16,383 bases of DNA from Astrothelium macrocarpum (lineage: Eukaryota; Ascomycota; Dothideomycetes; Trypetheliales; Trypetheliaceae), in NCBI GenBank assembly GCA_021030915.1, contig JAGEMR010000260.1, forward strand, positions 1-16,383, read 5' to 3'. Positions 9,381 to 16,383 of this stretch are shown one piece after another (within the stretch, counting starts at the first letter, position 1; each line of letters opens with the position of its first letter). Under the pieces are notes generated by a model. The model had not been told where the DNA came from, ran no database searches, and was given only the letters and a program-made list of their open reading frames with translations. The translations under genes and the position numbers were made by a program.

Positions 9381-10453
9381 TTAGAGAAGTCGATCAATGT
9401 TGTCTCTGGTGGACCCAACAACGTTTAGGCCAATGAAGTATTGCGATGATCCGGTGGGGCCGTGAAGAGTCTTTGAGCCGTCGGGCCAAATATGACCCAC
9501 ATAAGACATTGCCGCCGAGACACTAGGAAAACTGATCCACACTGCAGGGTCGGTATAGTAGGGTAAAGACCAAACGTACGCCACCTACGAAATTTCCTAT
9601 AGAATTCGTTGACGACGTCGACGATGGAATGAGCACAAGAGCGAAGTTAGGCAATTGCTCCTGGTGTGTCTATTTCCATCGACCCGTGATCCATCATATC
9701 TACTCTTACTTGAAACTTAGGAATGGCTTGGGCTTCCGGTCCAATTCGAAAGATGTGGGTGAGACCAACTGAAGAACTTGTGAATCCTACGCTATCCATT
9801 AGCCCTAAGGTACGTAAGGTAAGTGGGATTTTGCCTACGAAAATAAACACGGGCATGGACCCGCTTTTTCACGCCTCATCTCATGTATTGCCCAGCTTCT
9901 GAGCCATGTCACCAATCATTTTGCTCTGTGCCAAGCCTTCACCGTCAAAGGGCTCAACCGACGGAAAATTTGTTAGCCATAATGTCCTCGTTGCATGGTA
10001 ATACTCTGACGTTAGCGTTCCTTCCCGTTGAGTTGAATTCTGGCTTGGCTAGTCGGGCTGGCTCCGTAAGTGCCGGTACTATCCCTAATGTACCGAGCAT
10101 CTCCAGGCGTCCTTCGCGCACCTGCATTCCACTACATGATCTGTAGAGGTCGAATGCCTACACAACACCTGATCAGCGCACCAGGGGAAACGTGCAAATC
10201 AGGCAACATATGCTTGCGTCCATCGGATGGGATGCGCCCTATCGCTATCAATCCAAGACACCCATGACGCTATCATGTAACAAGCAAGATCTTCGTTCCA
10301 ATTTGTGGGAAAGAGATGGGTCTCAAGCACTCCTCGACTTGGCCTGACAAGTGTTTGGGAGAAGGTTTCCAGTGAGATGTACTTCCGTCGGGCGAATTTT
10401 AGCGAGTGGACCTCAAGTAATGTACTTGAGCCGCGGGTGAGCACAGAGGACAA
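9381..10453 (-). CDS. Five-exon gene candidate, unknown function
   Basis: Five minus-strand coding-like segments join through GT-AG introns that all preserve frame. Exons: up to 10453-10208, 10157-10005, 9952-9913, 9834-9710 and 9584-9381 (stop TAA). Introns are 50, 52, 78 and 125 nt. The second has a perfect CTAAC branch site about 20 nt before its acceptor, and the fourth has donor GTAAGA. The first uses the weak donor GTTGCC. The joined product is about 255 residues, rich in aromatic residues, with segments such as PTNWNEDLACYMIASW, PFDGEGLAQSK and SLPYYTDPAVW. I do not recognise the family. It looks like a soluble enzyme, with no clear signal peptide or membrane helices. The start is not found: the first segment has no ATG before its middle, so an upstream exon is missing or the gene is truncated. 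It is transcribed away from the AflR-like gene, with about 290 bp between them, so they may share a promoter region. Confidence 0.5.
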
Positions 10454-10744
10454 TGAGACCGCCGGACTTTCTTTTTTTCAGATTGTGCTAAGCTTCGTCA
10501 CTCGTTCATCATGTGTTTGACTTCGACCAGAACACCCTAATCACCAAAGTACGGTGGGTTGCTTGCGATCGTAATGCCATATGAAAGCACTAGATATTGT
10601 TGACCAGAGACTGATCATACTTGCTGGTTGTACTTTGTTGAACTCAGCCTCCCACTTTGTTTGCAAATCTACTATCTAGCTCAAGTCCATTGCATCGAGC
10701 TCATTTAGTCTTCGATTGGTCCTAAATTAGTCTTCGAATTGGGG
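10454..10744. promoter_or_regulatory. Intergenic promoter region upstream of the AflR-like gene
   Basis: These 291 bases separate the minus-strand gene candidate from the AflR-like gene. A pair of direct repeats touches the start codon (listed separately). The sequence TCGTCACTCGT at 10495-10505 differs by its last base from the AflR site consensus TCG(N5)CGR, so I do not call it a site. No TATA box is evident. Confidence 0.5.
10705..10742 (+). repeat. Direct repeat pair immediately upstream of the AflR-like start codon
   Basis: TTAGTCTTCGATTGG (10705-10719) recurs as TTAGTCTTCGAATTGG (10727-10742), separated by seven bases and ending two bases before the ATG at 10745. Each unit contains a TTCGA core. 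The start-to-start distance is 22 bases, about two helical turns. It may be a paired regulatory site in the 5' leader or promoter, or simply a recent duplication. Confidence 0.6.
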
Positions 10745-12304
10745 ATGGCAACGTCGACATTGCAGCCTTCTCCTCTCGACGTCTCTGCACAGTCATCCGT
10801 TTCGACGTCACGCTCTAACGTTCCAACCGCTCCCAGGTTGCGAGATAGTTGTCATGCTTGTGCGTCGTCGAAAGTAAAGTGCCACAAGGAGAAACCATCG
10901 TGCTCGCGTTGCACAAAACGCGGCATCCCATGCGAATACTTCATTACCAAACGAGCGGGACGGAAGCCCGAAAATCGACAGAAAATCTTTGCGTCCCGTC
11001 CACAGAACGCGAGGGTTGCTTTGCCAGGCTCAAGTTGGTCAGCCAGCAATTCCATCTCTTCCGAGCCGGATTTTCTGTCGTCACCCATTCAAAGCGTGAC
11101 TGGCAGTTCTTTCAACCTCTTTAGCACAAACGCTCTTTCACCGATCGATCCTTCCCTGTCCTCTGATCTCACGACCCTCGGCAGCGAGTTTGATGACTTT
11201 CTCGCATCGCCTGTCTCTTTTAATGTACTGGAATCAGCCGACATTGAGCTTTTGGGTCAATCCAATCTTCAGCCAAAAGCAACGCGCAATGATATCAGCA
11301 ATGATCGCACCAATAGCGCCGCATCTCTACTTGTGCCTAAGAATCCGTCATCCCTCTCGAAACAAACCCTCCTCATGACCCAACGTGAGTCTAGACCAGT
11401 TTCTCCGTTGGCCCACCGAACTTCTCCGACCAGTAACATACAAGAAGATCAAACCTTCTATGTAGATGAATCGCAACACTGCTGCCTTGCTCGTGCCCTG
11501 AATCTCCTGAAGCAGCTAAGTCCGAATGCTTCGCAGACGTGCAAAAGTTCAAATCAGGAGGGATCGACCAATCTCACGAGGCAGATGCCCACCATTCAAA
11601 TGGTGATTGCAAGGAACAAACATGTTGTCGAATGCATCACCGATATGCTTCCTTGTCCCTGCACACAAGATGTCTACCTCCTCGCAATCATGTCGCTCAC
11701 CGTCTTTAAGGTGCTGAGCTGGTACGCGGCCGCCGCTCGTATCACGTCCTTCGCCGATCTTCCTTTTCACGATGCTTCACCTCATCCAGATCCTTGTGGC
11801 GATCTCAGCTCTCTTGATCCTACTAATACGCATCACGCCTCGCATCCCTTGGTATCTGCGACTAATCAGCGAGCACACGCATCCCAGCCACAGTCCTCCG
11901 TTGGCTTCTACTACCTTGACGGCGAGGACTCCCCAAGAATGGCAGCCCAGCGTGTACTGAGCGAACTACATCCTGTGCAGCGCTTGGTGAACCAGTTATC
12001 CCAGAAGCTGCAGTCTCAAAGACTACAACACACCAGTGACGGGGTGGAAGCTGCTGTTGAAGAAGGAGAGCGTGGCCACGTTGCTGGCGGTATTAGCCGG
12101 ACAAGTACCAGTGATACCAGTAGTCACGGAGCGCTCGGCACTCCTAACAGCACATCGTCACTTTCCATAGAAAGCAGCACGTCACTTTGGGATTCCTCGA
12201 CGTCACCCCTTTCGATAGTCATGCTCGAGCAGTTTAAGGTAGACTTACGCAGACGCTTACGGGTGCTATCAGAGGAAATTGTGGAAATGTTAAGACGGGA
12301 GTGA
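10745..12304 (+). CDS. AflR-like Zn(II)2Cys6 transcription factor
   Basis: This intronless gene encodes 519 residues. The ATG at 10745 has G at -3 and G at +4, and the codon two upstream is TTG. Residues 36-63 form the binuclear zinc cluster: Cys36, 39, 46, 53, 56 and 63 with spacing 2-6-6-2-6. The segment ASSKVKCHKEKPSCSRCTKRG closely follows the AflR type, and the basic linker TKRAGRKP follows. Residues 64-260 are Ser/Pro-rich, probably disordered. Residues about 281-335 match the aflatoxin-regulatory-protein domain (PF08493), with LPCPCTQDVYLL and then LSWYAAAAR. A second low-complexity stretch precedes a basic helical C-terminus (RRRLRVLSEEIVEMLRR). Known relatives bind TCG(N5)CGR in promoters of aromatic polyketide pathways, in the nucleus, with AflS as partner. 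An AflS-like gene lies directly downstream on the opposite strand. Nothing indicates decay. Which pathway it controls cannot be told from this window. Confidence 0.93.
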   Translation: MATSTLQPSPLDVSAQSSVSTSRSNVPTAPRLRDSCHACASSKVKCHKEKPSCSRCTKRGIPCEYFITKRAGRKPENRQKIFASRPQNARVALPGSSWSASNSISSEPDFLSSPIQSVTGSSFNLFSTNALSPIDPSLSSDLTTLGSEFDDFLASPVSFNVLESADIELLGQSNLQPKATRNDISNDRTNSAASLLVPKNPSSLSKQTLLMTQRESRPVSPLAHRTSPTSNIQEDQTFYVDESQHCCLARALNLLKQLSPNASQTCKSSNQEGSTNLTRQMPTIQMVIARNKHVVECITDMLPCPCTQDVYLLAIMSLTVFKVLSWYAAAARITSFADLPFHDASPHPDPCGDLSSLDPTNTHHASHPLVSATNQRAHASQPQSSVGFYYLDGEDSPRMAAQRVLSELHPVQRLVNQLSQKLQSQRLQHTSDGVEAAVEEGERGHVAGGISRTSTSDTSSHGALGTPNSTSSLSIESSTSLWDSSTSPLSIVMLEQFKVDLRRRLRVLSEEIVEMLRRE

Positions 12305-12618
12305 GATATCTCGTGGAGCGCGTGCGATCTAATTCCAATGTGGTAAAGCTGGTACCCTTGCCAATCGCTTACCGACATCACTCAAAAATCTCAAATCCTT
12401 TCAGAGCAGCTTAATTATGTAAATCTTTAACCATATTATAGTAGACCCCCCGAAACACTTACTACAGCTAAACTGATTATGACGGAAATCCGAAGTGGGT
12501 CCAGTCAGTAGGATCTGTTACACAGCCCTCGGCGAACGAATCGTCTATAACTAGCGTTGCGTCATGATCTATATAAGAAGTCTCGTCCCTCATGTAGCGT
12601 ACTGGACCTCGATACATG
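12305..12618. other. Convergent intergenic region between the two regulator genes
   Basis: These 314 bases lie between the stop of the AflR-like gene and the stop of the AflS-like gene, and must carry both 3' ends. An AT-rich patch near 12410-12440 is the likely zone of polyadenylation. The minus-strand frame at 12477-12737 overlaps the AflS-like 3' end and is treated as a shadow. No other gene is seen. Confidence 0.6.
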
Positions 12619-14149
12619 CTAAATTCCATTGGGATCCGAGGAAGACTGGTATCGAATTTCAAAGGCCACGGCCGCATTATTAGGGGATCGAAGCTCGCTA
12701 ACAAGTACCAGCTTTCCCATTCTATCGCTTGCACCATCTAGCATCTGCAGAATATCCGAGGCATGGAAATCTTGTTCATCAGCAAGTTGAGCGAGTGTGA
12801 GATCTTGCAGGCGTGACACAGCTTCAGCGTACGGGCTGATTGTGCCACTTTCTGGGACCAGGCGTGTTGTTAGGACCATCCGAGCGGAAGGATTGGCGCG
12901 GAGCACACCGATGTGTGCCATGAGTTCAGCGGCTACGGGCGCAAGAATGGAGGGAGCTGGGCTCCCAGGTGTGGGCGACGGGAGACAGATAATGTACACA
13001 GCAGCGTCATGAACACTTTGTAGTGTACCAATATCTCTTTGCTGAATTTTTATGCGAGAATTAAGCTGCTGTCGGGTTTCGTTTGATCTTGCGCTTAGAG
13101 TCGAACTTCCGCTTGTATTAGGGGGGGTATCGAGTCCGTCTTCACTGAAAATGGATGAATGTGGCCGGTGTCCATTTGACATAGGCTCACTCATTTGAAC
13201 GATAAGGTAAAGCGCAGGATAACGTGCTGCCAGGGCTGTTGCTATTGCTGTCGAGTGCGCTCCTATCTATGAAGCAAATGAGCAAATTTGGTGAAGATTT
13301 GTAGCACAATGGAAATGGGTCAACATCAGGATCGCTCACCTCTACAACGGTTGCATTGCCTAGTCGATGCCACTCGAGGCGTGTAAGAACTTCCAAAAGA
13401 TCGGCTTCTCCACCGCCCATTGCATAACGAACGTAAGAGCGCCATTGGTGCTGTAATTTTAACCGCTGCTTACACACACTCGCAAAATTATTCGAGATAT
13501 TGAAGGCTACATTATAAGCACTCTTCTTAGGTATCTGCGAATTCCGGGAGAGTCGCGTTGCCTCAGCCATTTGTAAGGCTGTAGGGGCAGCAGTTTCAGA
13601 AAGAAATACGGCTGCATCGAGAAACGAAGGCTTAACAACAAAAGGCGCCGACAATGGAGTGTGCGCGACATGACCTGGCTGAGGTTGGCAGAGAAAGCCA
13701 GCAGTAGCAGTCATGTACACAACACGACAGAGTTGGATTTCTGGAATACCAGCGATCTCAGCAACATCCTTAAACGGAACACTGCCAGAGAGAGGTATAA
13801 AAGCCAGGACCTGAAACTCGGCCAGCCAACGCAAACAAGCCAGCAATTGATTCTGCAGTATTGGAAGTCAATTTTCGATGCTATCGTAGACGATCTCAGA
13901 GAAGGAGCACACCTGCACTGCAAGCTGCTCGAGGAAGTCCGCCGGGGAGATGAGTAAAGCTTGAAGTTCGAATATGCTCGCTAGAACGGAACGCTGTGCG
14001 CTATGCACCTCATCAGGGGCTTCGGAAGTAACAAGCGGTAGCGGGAGGATCTCTACGGAAGGATCAGAGTGTCGAGAATAATTGCCCAAAACCTTCACAG
14101 CGGCAGCGAGCTCGCTGGCCGAATCTTCCAATTGGCTCACATTCGACAT
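12619..14149 (-). CDS. AflS/AflJ-like transcriptional coactivator (O-methyltransferase fold)
   Basis: Three exons: 14149-13913, 13852-13340 and 13266-12619. The two introns, 60 nt (13912-13853, GTGTGC...CTGCAG) and 73 nt (13339-13267, GTGAGC...CATAG), are both phase 0. The product is 465 residues, near the length of AflS (about 440). Exon 2 opens with NQLLACLRWLAEFQVLAFIP and continues through a winged-helix dimerisation region (about 83-150, ending GHVAHTPLSAPFV), as in class I O-methyltransferases. The SAM motif I region spans the second intron (ATVVE, then IGAHSTAIATALAARYP) and lacks the GGGxG pattern, so methyl transfer is unlikely. The C-terminus has LQDLTLAQLADEQDF and then LVSELRSPNNAAVAFEIRY, as expected for AflS. 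Family members act with AflR to activate aromatic polyketide clusters such as aflatoxin, geodin and monodictyphenone. A Ser/Thr-rich insertion occupies about residues 275-320. It converges with the AflR-like gene. Confidence 0.9.
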
Positions 14150-14717
14150 GGTTGCAACAAAGAAAATGAAGTTGAAGAGCGTAAGTCAAACCCGCATAAG
14201 GAAAATAAAAGGCTCGATTGACCGCGTTCTCTACACAACGCACGAAGCAGAAAACATACGGATATTGATTGAATCTGATCGCACAGACCCTATAAAACAG
14301 CAAAGGCTAGGGAACAGAGTAGCCATCGCATGCTGCAAGATCTGAAAGAAGCAAAAGCAAGGCCACCTTATCCAAGTATTGCGTGTAAAATGAGGTAAGG
14401 TGAGCATTGTAAGAGGATTAGAAACGACTGCGGCAACGAATCCGTACGCTGGTGGAAGAGCGTGGCACCTTACCATCCGTAGAAATAGAGTGGGTTAATC
14501 CAGTCTGACTCTGATGTGTACAGTGTATGAATGGAATGACGCATCGAACTTTGAGCTACGAAGGTTGCCGTGGCCTCATCCCGTATGTCGGTAGCGAGTT
14601 ACTATGCCAATCGGGCTTCTAAACTGTAGAAATGTGGCACCGCAGCATCCACAGAGATCTGGTGGGTCAAGTTCCAACAGGTGGATATGTAGTCGTGTAG
14701 GAGATCTGAAAGAGGTT
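14150..14717. promoter_or_regulatory. Upstream region of the AflS-like gene, no other gene seen
   Basis: These 568 bases have normal composition. Overlapping short frames on both strands show no family signal. No TCG(N5)CGR site was found; the nearest pattern, TCGGTAGCGA near 14588, has a four-base spacer. It presumably contains the AflS-like promoter. Confidence 0.5.
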
Positions 14718-14948
14718 CTAGACCAAAGAGAGCGAGAATAGGAATATTCTTAGTGTCCCTCTTTTGGAATCGTCCATCAGTCTTCTCATACTTTCGTCCA
14801 TTAAGGCTAAGAGGTGAGATCTGCATCTACCGGAGTCCGACACGCAGCGGGCATCGGAGCGGGCGGAGCCAACCGCAATGCATGCAGTCCCCTTCGGGCA
14901 GCGAACATGGCCAACCGACGCGCATGGGTGGCCTTGCTGTGGTCGTCT
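14718..14948 (-). CDS. Cysteine-rich coding-like segment, possible exon of a small secreted protein
   Basis: The minus-strand frame is open from after a TAG (14949-14951) to TAG at 14718-14720, 76 codons. Its first half carries five cysteines with spacing C-x7-C-x5-C-x11-C-x6-C and the segment RCPKGTACIAVG. The CPxGxxC pattern is common in small secreted fungal proteins. Possible splice acceptors (CACAG, GCAAG) lie at its upstream end. A further upstream frame containing GACGYGVDSARKYSS (before 15040) could be an earlier exon, but no convincing donor or signal peptide joins them. The frames on the same DNA overlap, so coding status is uncertain. Confidence 0.3.
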   Translation of the reverse strand, partial: RRPQQGHPCASVGHVRCPKGTACIAVGSARSDARCVSDSGRCRSHLLALMDESMRRLMDDSKRGTLRIFLFSLSLV

Positions 14949-15420
14949 CTACCTTCCCTGGGAAACCTGCAGCCATCTCATCTATCTCGTTCGATTGTTC
15001 CACCGTAAACAGGGATACAGACCGGGGGTATAACTTAACGCAGGATCGAACTGTATTTGCGAGCGGAGTCAACTCCGTAACCACAAGCACCTGCTGGTGA
15101 GAAGTGGGTCAATGGTAGAGGAGAGCTGCTCCTGTAGATCAACAAATGCACCATCTTAGCTTCGTCTGCTCGTGACTTGGAATCTCGCCATCTTCACCAA
15201 TCTCCCATCCTCTCTCAGGCTTGGCGATCTGCTTTCTCCCTCCTAAGGCTACTGACCGCCGCGCTGTTAGGTTATAGAAGTAATTGTGGAATAATGAAAA
15301 CTCACAATATTATTGATGAAATTAGACGGAACAGGTCGGATACCGCATTTAAGCAAGGAATTGAACTGAGGAAGCTCAGGAGGAAACAGCAGCAAATAGG
15401 GCCTTAAATGCTGTTTCTTC
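14949..15420. other. Right end of the gene block, no supported gene
   Basis: Normal composition continues to about 15420 and then drops sharply. A 76-codon plus-strand frame (15177-15407) ends in a basic, glutamine-rich tail but shows no family. An inverted repeat, GAAACAGCA at 15383-15391 and TGCTGTTTC at 15409-15417, marks the very edge of the block. Confidence 0.5.
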
Positions 15421-16383
15421 TGATCTCCACATTAACGGACTATTTATCTAATTAGGAAATAATGAAATTAACGTCAGAGATTATAAAAATGGATTATTCA
15501 ATATTATCATATTCTTTCAATTCATATAATAAATCTATTAATAATTAAATGGATATTCCGTTAATTATTTTAAATAATTCAATAAAATGATTATGATTCT
15601 ATTTATAAAACGTTTTTATAAGATTATTTATTAATTGATTATGAATTGATATTTGAATTATTTTAATAAATTTTTATTCGATTTTTTTATGAATAATATA
15701 TCAGTGTATATCAATATATTTTATTTTATTATTGATTTAATTTAATCTGATAAAATTAATGATTAATATATTATTCTCGTATATTGATATGGGCTATTCG
15801 GTATATCGTTTCAATTTTTTAAATAATTTTTAGATTGAAATAATTTCCCGAATAATATAATCAAATATTATATATTCAATTTTAATTATTGAATGAATAA
15901 TAAAAGATTATTTATAATTTTTCCAATTTATTATTATTTTTTTATATTTGATTATATATTCTATTATCGAATATCAATTCTTTTTGTCATTAATCTAATT
16001 CGAATCATAATAATATATAAAATTTAGGCCATATTTAAATATATTCGAATCGCCTATATTTTTATTAAATATTAAATCTATTTATATAATACCGGTTATA
16101 TATTTGAAGATATTATCAATGGTTTTTTAATGAATAAATGAAGAATTATATATATAATAAAATAAACGTTTATAAATATAAATTAAATCAATAACGTGGT
16201 TTACCACCCAGCCGCGCATATCACCCAGCCGCGCACTTTCCGCATCAAAAAATTATTTAAATTTTCGTCATATTATAATTTTCTAATTATTATATCAATT
16301 TATATGAAAAAAAAGAATATTATTTTTATTATTAATATAATTAAAATCGTAAAAAAATCTGATTAAAAATTAAATTAATATAT
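15421..16383. other. AT-rich block (right), gene-free
   Basis: Composition changes abruptly here to AT-rich sequence of the same character as the left block, including the predominance of TpC and GpA among the remaining C and G. No coding frame is credible. One GC island (16196-16246) is listed separately. The window ends inside this block. Confidence 0.85.
16196..16246. mobile_element. GC island with 17-bp-period direct repeats and a palindrome, transposon-end-like
   Basis: CACCCAGCCGCGCA occurs twice exactly (16205-16218 and 16222-16235) with a three-base spacer, giving a 17-bp period. It is preceded by the palindrome GTGGT-TT-ACCAC (16196-16207). It stands alone in AT-rich DNA. Paired GC-rich direct repeats beside an inverted repeat suggest transposase-binding sites near the end of a DNA transposon. 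The other end is not in the window. Confidence 0.5.

Noticed and set aside
10495..10505. Possible AflR binding site TCGTCACTCGT upstream of the AflR-like gene
   Set aside because: The consensus TCG(N5)CGR requires A or G at the last position and this has T. The reverse strand does not fit either.
10852..11088. Minus-strand open frame opposite the zinc-cluster region
   Set aside because: It is a shadow of the AflR-like coding sequence. The plus frame is clearly the coding one.
12477..12737. Minus-strand frame of 86 codons downstream of the AflS-like gene
   Set aside because: It overlaps the real third exon in another frame. That exon already ends with the expected AflS-type C-terminus at 12619, so no further exon is needed.
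14602..15090. Minus-strand frame open from 15090 to 14602 apart from one TAG, as one broken gene
   Set aside because: No family signal is visible, and the overlapping frame at 14718-14948 looks more protein-like over the same bases.
15383..15417. Hairpin GAAACAGCA / TGCTGTTTC as a transcription terminator
   Set aside because: It has a 17-base loop and no following T-run, and intrinsic terminators of this kind are not used for fungal protein genes. It is kept only as an edge marker.
16205..16235. Two exact 14-bp repeats as a CRISPR array
   Set aside because: There are only two copies with a 3-base spacer in a eukaryotic setting, which is incompatible with CRISPR architecture.

Overview
The window looks like nuclear DNA of a filamentous ascomycete (Pezizomycotina). 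Genes carry short GT-AG introns of about 50-125 nt, there is a Zn(II)2Cys6 transcription factor, and a block of about 10.7 kb of ordinary base composition (about 4.66-15.42 kb) sits between two extremely AT-rich blocks (1-4657 and about 15421-16383). The first 420 bases contain only 15 G or C. This two-speed layout is typical of fungal genomes whose repeats were degraded by C-to-T mutation (RIP or a RIP-like process). I cannot fix the class or species.

The AT-rich flanks hold no credible genes. They do hold three small islands of normal composition: 1255-1330, 2483-2644 and 16196-16246. These look like transposon ends or MITE-like pieces. A 42-bp piece of the second island recurs as a perfect inverted copy at 4682-4723, exactly at the left edge of the gene block.

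The best-supported genes are: (1) a complete GNAT-family acetyltransferase, 4737-5459 minus; (2) a complete AflR-like Zn(II)2Cys6 regulator, 10745-12304 plus; (3) an AflS/AflJ-like coactivator of O-methyltransferase fold in three exons, 12619-14149 minus. The AflR/AflS pair is the known pathway-specific regulator pair of several fungal aromatic polyketide clusters. Here the two genes converge tail to tail, and no polyketide synthase lies in the window.

The 5.2 kb between the acetyltransferase and the AflR-like gene is mostly minus-strand material that simple ATG-to-stop searches miss. It contains a five-exon gene candidate of unknown function (9381-10453), a two-exon coding-like fragment (7635-7995), the decayed N-terminus of an FAD-dependent enzyme with halogenase-like motifs (6918-7253), and a 263-codon open frame with a signal-peptide-like segment and nine later cysteines (6054-6845). 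A second cysteine-rich segment lies at 14718-14948.

My reading, which is inference, is the edge or remnant of a secondary-metabolite locus. The regulators are intact and the enzymes partly decayed, and the locus is isolated in a repeat-derived AT-rich compartment where fungi often also keep secreted-protein genes. The most unusual non-gene signal is the base context of the AT-rich flanks: nearly every surviving C follows T and nearly every surviving G precedes A, which is not the classic CpA-targeted RIP footprint.
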